From Candidatus Altimarinota bacterium (GTDB taxonomy: Bacteria > Patescibacteriota > Gracilibacteria > RBG-16-42-10 > JAQVLK01), in assembly GCA_028704165.1 (NCBI GenBank), contig JAQVLK010000007.1:1-44480 (forward strand): a stretch of DNA of 44,480 bases, written 5' to 3'. Below are positions 14,120 to 21,903 of the stretch, piece after piece (position 1 is the stretch's first letter; every line of letters starts with the position of its first letter). The translations under genes were made by a program, and so were the position numbers. The notes below the pieces were generated by a model that worked only from the letters and a program-made list of their open reading frames with translations, searched no databases and was not told the origin of the DNA.

Positions 14120-15418
14120 ATGAATATTTTCCTGTTTACCATAGATTGTTTGCGTTATGACATGGTGAGACATGAATTGATGCCTTTTTTGACGAAACTA
14201 GGCAGAGAAGCTGTTTTCTTTCAAAATGCTTTCGCACCTGCTCCTTGGACGGCACCTTCTTTCAAATCAATTTTTACAGGGCAAGAGCCTTTTGATCAGG
14301 GTGGGAAAATGAATATTTATGGGTATGAGACAATTACAAAAGTCTTAAAAAAAGAGGGATATGCTACATATGCCGTTCATTCCAATCCGTGGCTAACACG
14401 AAAGTTTGGTTACGAGGAAGGGTTTGATGTGTTTTTCGATAGCTTAGGGGAAGACCTAGATGGACAACCTTATTTAAGAACAAAAGCGTTTTTGCAGAAA
14501 TGCACGGATTCCTTGGATGCTGCCAAAGATAAACAAAAAGTTTTTTTCTGGGCTCATTCGATGGATTTACACGACCCATTTTTACCTAGCGAACAAAGTT
14601 TTAAGAAATTATTTCCTGATGAAAATTATGATTTTGTTAGGGTAAACGATTTGAATAAGAAATATTCTAAAGGACTTGAATTTCAAGACCCATCACTATT
14701 AGAGTCAAAGGAGTTGGGTGATATTAAAAAACTATATGAGGCAAGTGCGATAGATGTTGATTTTATCTTGCAGGAATTCATAAAAAGAGCGGAGGAAATT
14801 TTTACTGGCCAAGAAAACCTTTTTATTATTTTGGCTGATCATGGAGAGCAGTTCGCAGAACATGGAGGATTAGCGCATGGCCTATATCATTATGAAGAGT
14901 TGATCCATGTTCCTCTGATTTTTTATTCCAAGGATTTAGGCCTTAAAAATCGCGCAATTAGGGATTTGGTTAGTTTGCTGGATATATTTCCCACCATTGC
15001 AGAGTTGGCTGGCTTACAGTTAGCCTGGCAAAGCTTGAAAGGTAAAAGTTTAAGTAAATTGCTAAAAGGGAAGTTTAGCTGGAGAAAACATCGTAAGTTT
15101 GTTGTCAGCCAAGAAGGTCGCAAGGATTACACCGGCATTACAAAGCAAAATCCAGAGCAAGCTCATCTGGGAAAAGAATTTCTATCTTTCTCTGTGCGTG
15201 ACCAGCGTCATAAATTCATTTATAAAGAGCTAGGTGCTTCAGAGATGTTAAAAATCAAACAAGGAATTGAATATCCGGTTAAGCAGCAGAAAAAGTTTTT
15301 GAAATTGGCTAGTAATATCAAAGAAGAGATTCGTAAATCCCCTGACTTCAAAGAGACTAGTAATGCTGTAGACTCTGCCGAAATTAAGCAAAAATTACAA
15401 GACTTGGGTTATATGTAA
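14120..15418 (+). CDS. Sulfatase-family protein (alkaline phosphatase superfamily)
   Basis: 432 residues. The N-terminal metal ligand lies in FTIDCLRYDM, the likely nucleophile is Thr44 in APWTAPSFKSIFTG, and the second metal site is ILADHGEQFAEHGG with the later histidine in LAHGLYHYEELIHVPLIFY. The C-terminus ends LQDLGYM, as in many sulfatase-fold proteins. True sulfatases use a Cys or Ser converted to formylglycine in CxPxR; here Thr stands in PWTAPSF, so phosphotransfer or phosphodiester cleavage is more likely than sulfate-ester hydrolysis (inference). No signal peptide, so probably cytoplasmic. It is 10 bp from the next gene. Confidence 0.82.
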   Translation: MNIFLFTIDCLRYDMVRHELMPFLTKLGREAVFFQNAFAPAPWTAPSFKSIFTGQEPFDQGGKMNIYGYETITKVLKKEGYATYAVHSNPWLTRKFGYEEGFDVFFDSLGEDLDGQPYLRTKAFLQKCTDSLDAAKDKQKVFFWAHSMDLHDPFLPSEQSFKKLFPDENYDFVRVNDLNKKYSKGLEFQDPSLLESKELGDIKKLYEASAIDVDFILQEFIKRAEEIFTGQENLFIILADHGEQFAEHGGLAHGLYHYEELIHVPLIFYSKDLGLKNRAIRDLVSLLDIFPTIAELAGLQLAWQSLKGKSLSKLLKGKFSWRKHRKFVVSQEGRKDYTGITKQNPEQAHLGKEFLSFSVRDQRHKFIYKELGASEMLKIKQGIEYPVKQQKKFLKLASNIKEEIRKSPDFKETSNAVDSAEIKQKLQDLGYM

Positions 15419-15428
15419 AAGCTAAACT

Positions 15429-16676
15429 ATGAGGAAAAATATTGTAATCGGAATTGACGGAGTTCCATACGAGCTTATGGCTCTTTATATGGAGGAGGGT
15501 TTGTTACCGAACTTGAAAAAACTTGCCGAAAAGGGAACTTTCCAAAAAACAATTTCCTCTACGCCTGAAGTTTCATCGGTCGCTTGGAGTACTATTATGA
15601 CAGGCGCAAATCCCGGAGAACATGGTATTTTTGGCTTTATGGAGCTGGATCAAGACTATCAAATACGATTTCCAGACTACACAAAGCTTAAAAAAACGCC
15701 CTTATGGGAAGGGCATAAAGCAGCTGTTGTTAATCTTCCCGCTAGCTATCCGGCGCCTGTATTAGACGGAGTATTGGTAGCTGGATTTGTGGCACCGGAC
15801 CTAGCTCGGGCGGTTTATCCTGCAAGTCTCTTGGCTTATTTAAACTCTATAAATTATAAAGTAGACGTTGAGAGTCAGCTGGCAGTTTCTGATCCAAAAA
15901 ACTTTTTCGCGGAATTGGAACAAGTCCTCAAAGCTAGAATTCAGCTTATCCATGAGCTTTGGGATAAGGAAGATTGGGAATTGTTCTTTGCTGTTTTCAC
16001 GGGCACTGATCGTTTGCAACACTTTTTTATGGATGCTTTTAACAATCCTGAGCATCCGTATTTCGAGCATTTTAAAGACTACTATAAGCACTTAGACGAA
16101 GCTGTTGGAAGTATTCTGGCTAGAATTGGAACAGGGGATAAAGTAACTATTCTTTCAGATCATGGCTTTGGTGTGCTGAAACAAGAAGTATATCTGAATT
16201 ATTACTTGCAAAAAGAAGAGTTTCTGTCATTTGGAACAGCTCGTCCGGAAATGATTTCAGAGCTTGACCCAAATTCCAAAGCCTTTTGCTTGGATCCTGG
16301 TAGAATTTATCTCAACACCCAAGACCGCTTCCCAAAGGCGAGATATAAGGCGAGTGACAAAGAGCTTCTGGAATCCGAGTTAATTGCTTCCTTGCAAAAG
16401 CTAGAAATAGAAGGAGTTAAACCGATTACAAAAATTCTAAAAAGGAGTGATATTTACCACGGAAATGAATGCTTGCAGGCTCCAGACTTGGTGCTAGAGT
16501 CTCTTCCTGGATACGATCTAAAAGGGATTGTGGGTAGCAATTCTTTGTCAGGAATCAGACAATTTAAAGGCATGCATCTCAAAGATAATGCCTTCCTAAT
16601 TTCAAGTGATCCTGATCTAGTCCTTGAGAAATATGACATTGAGAATATTGGTAAATTACTCAAAAGCTACTTTTAA
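15429..16676 (+). CDS. Type I phosphodiesterase/nucleotide pyrophosphatase-like protein
   Basis: 415 residues, alkaline phosphatase superfamily. Metal ligand in IGIDGVPYELM (Asp10), nucleophile region EVSSVAWSTIMTGANPGEHG at about 47-66 (Ser49/Ser50 region), then FTGTDRLQHFF and the second metal site ILSDHGFG. This is the AP-superfamily branch annotated as type I phosphodiesterase or nucleotide pyrophosphatase, often found in glycan loci. The substrate is unknown. It follows the sulfatase-family gene closely, and its stop is immediately before the ATG of the next GT2, so the genes are surely co-transcribed. No signal peptide is seen. Confidence 0.82.
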   Translation: MRKNIVIGIDGVPYELMALYMEEGLLPNLKKLAEKGTFQKTISSTPEVSSVAWSTIMTGANPGEHGIFGFMELDQDYQIRFPDYTKLKKTPLWEGHKAAVVNLPASYPAPVLDGVLVAGFVAPDLARAVYPASLLAYLNSINYKVDVESQLAVSDPKNFFAELEQVLKARIQLIHELWDKEDWELFFAVFTGTDRLQHFFMDAFNNPEHPYFEHFKDYYKHLDEAVGSILARIGTGDKVTILSDHGFGVLKQEVYLNYYLQKEEFLSFGTARPEMISELDPNSKAFCLDPGRIYLNTQDRFPKARYKASDKELLESELIASLQKLEIEGVKPITKILKRSDIYHGNECLQAPDLVLESLPGYDLKGIVGSNSLSGIRQFKGMHLKDNAFLISSDPDLVLEKYDIENIGKLLKSYF

Positions 16677-17726
16677 ATGTTTATGCATAATCCAAAAGTT
16701 TCCATCATCATCGTGAACTACAACGGAGCAGAGTACCTACCGGAACTTTTTGCCAGCCTAGCCAAACAATCTTTCCAGGACTTTGAAATTATCGTCGTGG
16801 ATAACGCTTCGCAGGACGATTCTCTGAAATTTCTCAAAGCACAAAAAGGTCTAAAACTAATCGAAAGCAATGAGAACCTGGGCTTTGCAGGTGGCAATAA
16901 TCTAGGTGAAAAACTGGCTGTCGGTAAGTATATCGCCTTACTGAACAATGATACTAGTCTTGATCCGAATTGGCTCTCGGAACTTGTATCTGCCTTGGAA
17001 AAGGATGGTAAAAGAGGGGCAGTAGTCTCTAAGATCTATCTTTCCAAACAGGGCTTAACCAAAAAAGTTTTCGATAGTGCCGGTTCACTTTACAACAATA
17101 TCGGCTCTTGCTGGTCGCGAGGCTATCTTGAAGAGGACGTAGGTCAGTATGACAAAGAGGAGGAAGTGCCGATGGGGACAGCTTGTTCTTTGTTGTTTCG
17201 TAAGGAAATCTTGGACCAAACTTACCTCTTTGACTCCGATTACTTCATGTACGTGGAGGAATTCGACTTCAATCTACGTCTACGTAAACTTGGATATACG
17301 GTTTGGTATGTACCGAGCTCGGTCGTGTGGCATAAGACTTCGCAGGCGGTGAGACACGAAATTAAAAATGAAAAATTTAAAATGAAAAATGTAAAAGAGA
17401 TTCTCTTTAAGCAAGAGTATGGAAATGCTAACCGCTTAAATGTCCTGATCAAGCACTACCCTACTAGTCTCTTGATGCGCAATGGTTTCCTGATCTTCAT
17501 GAGTTTCGTGTACTGGGACTATTATTTCGCTTGGCACGGTGGCTTCAAAACTTACTTTTCACTCAAAACCAGACAGTGGAAGATGTTTAGTAAAGCTTGG
17601 CAAGAACGTAAAATTTGGGCGAACGCAGATCAGTCTTGGCAGAAATGGATGACTCAGCACTCCTTGCAAGATTTACTGCAATTTAAGCGCGAAACTGCAC
17701 GCAGGAGGTTGCAATATGGCGAGTAG
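16677..17726 (+). CDS. GT2 glycosyltransferase (rhamnosyltransferase-like)
   Basis: 349 residues: VSIIIVNYNGAEYLPEL, VDNASQDDS, the NENLGFAGGNN segment, metal site LNNDTSLDPNWL and YVEEFDFNLRLRKLGY. It is typical of GT2 rhamnosyltransferases in O-antigen clusters. Residues of about 228-240 (EIKNEKFKMKN) are encoded by an AT-rich micro-repeat and look inserted in the loop after the conserved VWHK. The start may be the ATG at 16677, directly after the previous stop, or 16683. It lies just before Wzm. Confidence 0.88.
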   Translation: MFMHNPKVSIIIVNYNGAEYLPELFASLAKQSFQDFEIIVVDNASQDDSLKFLKAQKGLKLIESNENLGFAGGNNLGEKLAVGKYIALLNNDTSLDPNWLSELVSALEKDGKRGAVVSKIYLSKQGLTKKVFDSAGSLYNNIGSCWSRGYLEEDVGQYDKEEEVPMGTACSLLFRKEILDQTYLFDSDYFMYVEEFDFNLRLRKLGYTVWYVPSSVVWHKTSQAVRHEIKNEKFKMKNVKEILFKQEYGNANRLNVLIKHYPTSLLMRNGFLIFMSFVYWDYYFAWHGGFKTYFSLKTRQWKMFSKAWQERKIWANADQSWQKWMTQHSLQDLLQFKRETARRRLQYGE

Positions 17727-17750
17727 AGGGTAAACTAACTGAGATCTTTT

Positions 17751-18530
17751 ATGGAACAAAGGATGAAATCCCAAAACAACTATTTTCAGCTTTTTTGGAC
17801 CTTGGCGCTGACAGACTTTAAATTGCGTTACAACGGATCCATCTTGGGTTTCTTGTGGGCCTTGCTGAAACCACTTATGATCTTTTTGATCTTGAATTTT
17901 GTCTTCTCAAACATTTTTGCGGCCGGTGACCCTTATTTTTCTTTACGCCTTCTGATCGGTATTATTCTGTGGACTTTTTTCTCGGAAGGAACGTCTACCG
18001 GCATGACATCCCTTTTTTCGAAAGCCCATATTATTACCAAGACGTATATCCCTAGGTGGATCATCGTGCTTTCTTCCAGTGCAAATGTCTTGATTACTTT
18101 CTTTATCAATTTATTAATTCTGGCAGTCTTTTTTGTCCTAGCTGGTGTTTACCCTAGTCCAGTGGCTTTACTGATGTTTGCTATTTACTGTATTTTAACC
18201 TTTATCGTGATCTTGGCTTTTAGCTTTCTAACCTCAACCCTTTTCTTAAAATTTCGAGACCTGAATCAGATCTGGGAAGTGATGTTAACGGCTGGATTTT
18301 ATGCCTGTCCGATCATCTATCCCTTGGATGTGATCCCAGTTAATCTGCATTGGCTGCTACTTCTAAATCCGATGACTTTTATTATTCAGTACAGTAAAAT
18401 AGCCCTTGTGGACAACCAATTTATCAATCCAGTTCAGCATGGTATTTATATCGTGGTAGCACTGGTGTCCTTGTTTTTGGGATATGCTGTTTTCCGAGCC
18501 AATGTAAAAAATGCTGCCGAAAATATCTAG
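17751..18530 (+). CDS. wzm: Polysaccharide ABC transporter permease (Wzm-type)
   Basis: ABC-2 type membrane protein of 259 residues with six hydrophobic helices and the family opening LTDFKLRYNGSILGFLWALLKP, plus the later NPMTFIIQYSKIAL. This is the Wzm/TagG/RfbD family that exports undecaprenyl-linked O-antigen, teichoic acid or S-layer glycan chains. Its ATPase follows with a 2-bp gap. The start at 17751 has an alternative Met four codons later. Confidence 0.93.
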   Translation: MEQRMKSQNNYFQLFWTLALTDFKLRYNGSILGFLWALLKPLMIFLILNFVFSNIFAAGDPYFSLRLLIGIILWTFFSEGTSTGMTSLFSKAHIITKTYIPRWIIVLSSSANVLITFFINLLILAVFFVLAGVYPSPVALLMFAIYCILTFIVILAFSFLTSTLFLKFRDLNQIWEVMLTAGFYACPIIYPLDVIPVNLHWLLLLNPMTFIIQYSKIALVDNQFINPVQHGIYIVVALVSLFLGYAVFRANVKNAAENI

Positions 18531-18532
18531 CT

Positions 18533-19750
18533 ATGAAAAAGAATTCAAAAACCGTTATCAAAGTCAGCTCTCTTTCTAAGAGTTTTGTAATACCTCGTCA
18601 AAAAATAGAGAGTGTGAGAGGAGCTCTTTTTAATCTTGGCAGAAAGAAAGAGTTTGATCGTTTTGATGCTCTTAAAAATGTTTCATTTGAAGTTAAGCAA
18701 GGAGAATTCCTTGGTATTATTGGTAATAATGGTAGTGGTAAATCTACGTTGCTAAAAATATTAGCAGGTATTTATGCGGCCGATGCTGGGAAGGTGCAGG
18801 TTGATGGGAAAATATCGCCTTTCTTGGAGTTGGGAGTAGGATTCAATCCAGAGCTAACCGCCAGAGAAAACATTTATTTAAACGGGGTGGTGTTAGGCCT
18901 TTCTAGGAAACAAGTTAAAGAAAGATTTGCGGAAATTATCAGATTCTCTGAGCTTGAGCGTTTTGTTGATACTAAGCTCAAAAATTATTCCTCTGGCATG
19001 TATGTCAGGCTAGCTTTTTCAGTAGCGATTCAGGTTGAGGCAAATATCTTACTTATGGACGAAGTCTTGGCTGTGGGAGATGTGAATTTTCAAGCGAAGT
19101 GCTTTGAGGTATTCAGAAAACTCAAAAGAGATGGTAAAACAATTGTATTTGTATCGCACTCCATGAGCAATGTGCAAGAGTTTTGTGATAGAGTGATACT
19201 GCTAGATAAAGGAGAAAAACTGTTAGAGGGAGGTCCTTACAAGGTTATTAATAAATATGAGGAATTAAGCAGACAGAGCGAGGAGAAGCGCAGAAAATCA
19301 GAGCCGGTGAAGGTAGAGATTAAGAAAAAACTGTCTGGGCGAAAGAAACCAAGTATCGAAAAGATAGAGGTCTTAAATGCCGAAAATAAAAGACAATCAG
19401 TATTTGAGAGAGGAGAAAAAATGATTGTTAGGATACATTACAAAAACCCCTCTCTAGAGAAGATTTTGAATTTTGGATGTGCTTTTTTTGATGCTGCTAG
19501 CGAGGCTCAGATTTGTGGCAATAATACCTTCTTTGACAAATACAATATCAAGCCACAGAAAGAAGCCTATGTGGACTTGGTGTTTGAGAAACTAGGATTG
19601 AACAAGGGTGAGTTTTTTGTCGGGTGCTCAGTCTTTGGGGCGCTTACGAGAGATGTCTTCGACTTTAGGAAAGATAACAACACCATTAAGGTCTATCCAC
19701 TTGATGATAGATTAGGGGTGGTTTATCTGGATCATGAATGGCGCTCCTAG
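18533..19750 (+). CDS. wzt: Polysaccharide ABC transporter ATPase with C-terminal carbohydrate-binding domain (Wzt-type)
   Basis: 405 residues. The ATPase part has Walker A GNNGSGKST (64-72), signature SSGMY (about 153-157), Walker B ILLMDE (172-177) and the switch histidine VFVSHS (209). After residue about 250 comes a separate beta-rich domain of roughly 150 residues, as in Wzt of E. coli O9a and the Geobacillus S-layer glycan exporter, where it binds the modified non-reducing end of the finished chain. This implies a chain with a terminal cap. The stop codon shares the bases CTAG (19747-19750) with the stop of convergent cysN. Confidence 0.95.
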   Translation: MKKNSKTVIKVSSLSKSFVIPRQKIESVRGALFNLGRKKEFDRFDALKNVSFEVKQGEFLGIIGNNGSGKSTLLKILAGIYAADAGKVQVDGKISPFLELGVGFNPELTARENIYLNGVVLGLSRKQVKERFAEIIRFSELERFVDTKLKNYSSGMYVRLAFSVAIQVEANILLMDEVLAVGDVNFQAKCFEVFRKLKRDGKTIVFVSHSMSNVQEFCDRVILLDKGEKLLEGGPYKVINKYEELSRQSEEKRRKSEPVKVEIKKKLSGRKKPSIEKIEVLNAENKRQSVFERGEKMIVRIHYKNPSLEKILNFGCAFFDAASEAQICGNNTFFDKYNIKPQKEAYVDLVFEKLGLNKGEFFVGCSVFGALTRDVFDFRKDNNTIKVYPLDDRLGVVYLDHEWRS

Positions 19751-20955
19751 TTTGAGATGATGCCAAAAGCGACAATCTCCCCTTCCTTTTCGATCGTAAA
19801 CCGACTAGCCCGGTCTTCTTCCAATACAATTTTATTCGCCAAGTTTAGGCTTACATTAGCCAATTCAGTGTGCTTGATGGTGTCATCGGCAGGAAGCCTT
19901 TGAAGTGAAGAAGTGTCGACTCTGTAGTTAATCTTTTTGAATTGAAAAGCACTTTTCTGGGTAAAAAGACTTAAGGTATAATTACCATCAGGATTTAAGC
20001 CTTCCTCTGTCATGCAAAAAATATTGGCGTTTAGTTCTTTTGCAACCGGCAAATCTCTATCTGATATTATTTCTCCACGTTGAAGCTTACCATCTCCCTC
20101 AATCTCAAAAGCAACGTTTTCTCCTTGTTTGGCGGAATCTATCTCTTTTTCAAAAACTTTTAAATTTTTAAGTTTAACTTTCTTGCCTTCTGGAAGAACT
20201 TGGTAAGCAAGACCTTTCTTAACAAGGCCTGCCTCTACTCTGCCAACATAAAGAGGTTCCGGGAGAAAAGCATAAAAATCTTGGATGGGAAGAACCAGGG
20301 GACGATCTGCTAACTCGGTTTTACTGGCTACTAAGTCCAATGTGTCTAAAACGGCTTTTCCTTGGAACCAAGGCATCTTTTCTGACACGGTATTAATATT
20401 TTGAGATTCACGGGCACTGACAGGAATAGTAGCCACAATTTCCAGGCCAAGTTCGTGACATAAATTCTCACTTGACTCGCGCAGCCGCTCAAATGATTGC
20501 TCGCCGTAATCTACGAGGTCCATCTTGTTTATCACTACAATCACTCTATTGATGCCGAGCAGACTCAAAACAAAAGCGTGGCGTTTGGTCTGTTCCTCAA
20601 GCCCTCTCTCAACATCCACAATTAGGATAGCGGCCTCTGCCTCAGCAGCTCCCGTAATCATATTTTTGATAAACTCCTTATGTCCCGGAGCATCGATGAT
20701 CATGTACTCTCGTTGGGAAGATTTGAAAGGGATTTGGGTGGTGTCGATGGTAATTCCTTTACTGCGTTCTTCTGCTAGATAATCCAATAAATAAGCAAAC
20801 TCGAAAGGCTTGCCTAGAGTTTCACATTCAAGTTTGACTTCAGTGAGCTTACTTTCCGGAACGGAATTTCCAGCAACAAGTAAGCTTCCTATTAAAGAAG
20901 ATTTACCGTGGTCAATGTGGCCTGTGATGACGATGTGAAAAGGGGATTTTTGCAT
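19747..20955 (-). CDS. cysN: Sulfate adenylyltransferase subunit 1 (GTPase)
   Basis: 402-residue EF-Tu-like GTPase that powers ATP sulfurylase: G1 GHIDHGKSSLIG, switch segment ERSKGITIDTT, G3 DAPGHKEF and G4 NKMD, followed by two beta-barrel domains. It pairs with CysD, three bases upstream in the same operon, to make adenosine 5'-phosphosulfate. There is no C-terminal APS kinase (CysC) domain and no separate CysC in the window. It ends on a CTAG shared with wzt. The family also holds translation factors, but the neighbouring cysD and the overall pattern favour CysN. Confidence 0.92.
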   Translation of the reverse strand: MQKSPFHIVITGHIDHGKSSLIGSLLVAGNSVPESKLTEVKLECETLGKPFEFAYLLDYLAEERSKGITIDTTQIPFKSSQREYMIIDAPGHKEFIKNMITGAAEAEAAILIVDVERGLEEQTKRHAFVLSLLGINRVIVVINKMDLVDYGEQSFERLRESSENLCHELGLEIVATIPVSARESQNINTVSEKMPWFQGKAVLDTLDLVASKTELADRPLVLPIQDFYAFLPEPLYVGRVEAGLVKKGLAYQVLPEGKKVKLKNLKVFEKEIDSAKQGENVAFEIEGDGKLQRGEIISDRDLPVAKELNANIFCMTEEGLNPDGNYTLSLFTQKSAFQFKKINYRVDTSSLQRLPADDTIKHTELANVSLNLANKIVLEEDRASRFTIEKEGEIVAFGIISN

Positions 20956-20958
20956 ATA

Positions 20959-21762
20959 TTACATATAACCTAAGGCACGAAGTTTTTGCATGACGTAAGC
21001 ATTCTCTTTGTCCTGTTTACGACCTTCTCGCTCTGCTGTCTTACTGTGCTCTAGTTCAGTGATGATTTCGTCTATATTGCTTGCTGTACTTGTAATTGGA
21101 GTTGTAATAGGCATACAACCGAGACTGCGATAGCGTTGTCCGTTTTTGGCAAAATAGAGTTCATTGATAGGAATATTTTCTCTCTTGATGTACTTCCAGA
21201 TATCGAGTTCAGTCCAATGTAATAAAGGATGAACACGCAAGTGATTGCCTTCTTTTGTAGTACTCTTGTAATGACCTAGCATCTCACTGGGTTGGTTCTT
21301 ATAATCCCAGTTAAAATTCTCATCTCTGGGAGAAAAATAACGTTCTTTAGCACGAATACCATGTTCATCACGTCTAATGCCAACCAAAACAGCTTGCAGG
21401 TCATGCTTCTTAATAGCCTGAACGAGGGCCAGTGTCTTTAGCTCATGACAGCAAGTAAAAGCGTCATGTGTTGCATAACTTACACCGCGTGCCAAGGCCT
21501 CTCCATTTTTCTCTACCAATAAATCCAATCCGTATTCCTTGGCGTATTTATCGCGGAAAGCATACATCTCAGGAAACTTGTAGGTAGTATCGATATGCAT
21601 AACAGGAAAGGGGATTTTCCCCAAAAAAGCCTTACGACAGAGCCACAGCAAAGTAGTTGAATCTTTACCAATAGACCATAGGAGTGCTAAGCGTGGAAAC
21701 TTATAGTAGGCCTCTCTGATAATGTAGATGCTCTGGCTTTCGAGCCTGGAAAGATGATCCAT
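20959..21762 (-). CDS. cysD: Sulfate adenylyltransferase subunit 2
   Basis: 267-residue PP-loop enzyme that forms APS from sulfate and ATP. It shows LLWSIGKDSTTLLWL (PP-loop SxGKDS at about 30-35), PVMHIDTTYKFPEM, GIRRDEHGIRAKERYFSPRDE and RSLGCMPITTPI. Length and motifs fit CysD rather than PAPS reductase. It is first in the cysD-cysN operon, divergent from the methyltransferase/glycosyltransferase gene at 21904. Sulfate activation here suggests either sulfated surface glycan or sulfur assimilation; no sulfotransferase or reductase is nearby to decide. Confidence 0.94.
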   Translation of the reverse strand: MDHLSRLESQSIYIIREAYYKFPRLALLWSIGKDSTTLLWLCRKAFLGKIPFPVMHIDTTYKFPEMYAFRDKYAKEYGLDLLVEKNGEALARGVSYATHDAFTCCHELKTLALVQAIKKHDLQAVLVGIRRDEHGIRAKERYFSPRDENFNWDYKNQPSEMLGHYKSTTKEGNHLRVHPLLHWTELDIWKYIKRENIPINELYFAKNGQRYRSLGCMPITTPITSTASNIDEIITELEHSKTAEREGRKQDKENAYVMQKLRALGYM

Positions 21763-21852
21763 GTACTTAAATTAGACCGTAAGCAGTCTTTCATATTTCC
21801 AAGTCGTTTACAAGATAGGCTTAAGATAATCTCTTTAGCTGACATCTGATTT

Positions 21853-21900
21853 TATAATATGTCGATATGATGTAAAATCAGGCAGGTATTAACAAAGGAG
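21853..21900 (+). promoter_or_regulatory. Candidate -10 box and ribosome site for the 21904 gene
   Basis: TATAAT (21853-21858) lies in the divergent spacer with only a weak -35 upstream. AAAGGAG (21894-21900) sits three bases before the ATG at 21904. It is one of only two clear Shine-Dalgarno sequences in the window and fixes the start. Confidence 0.5.
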
Positions 21901-21903
21901 CTG

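Noticed and set aside
14120-15418. True arylsulfatase acting on sulfated glycan
   Set aside because: The CxPxR or SxPxR motif needed for formylglycine is absent; Thr stands at the nucleophile place, so only the fold family is claimed.
19747-20955. cysN as a translation elongation factor or selenocysteine factor
   Set aside because: It is in an operon with cysD at 3 bp, and its length and switch sequence fit CysN.
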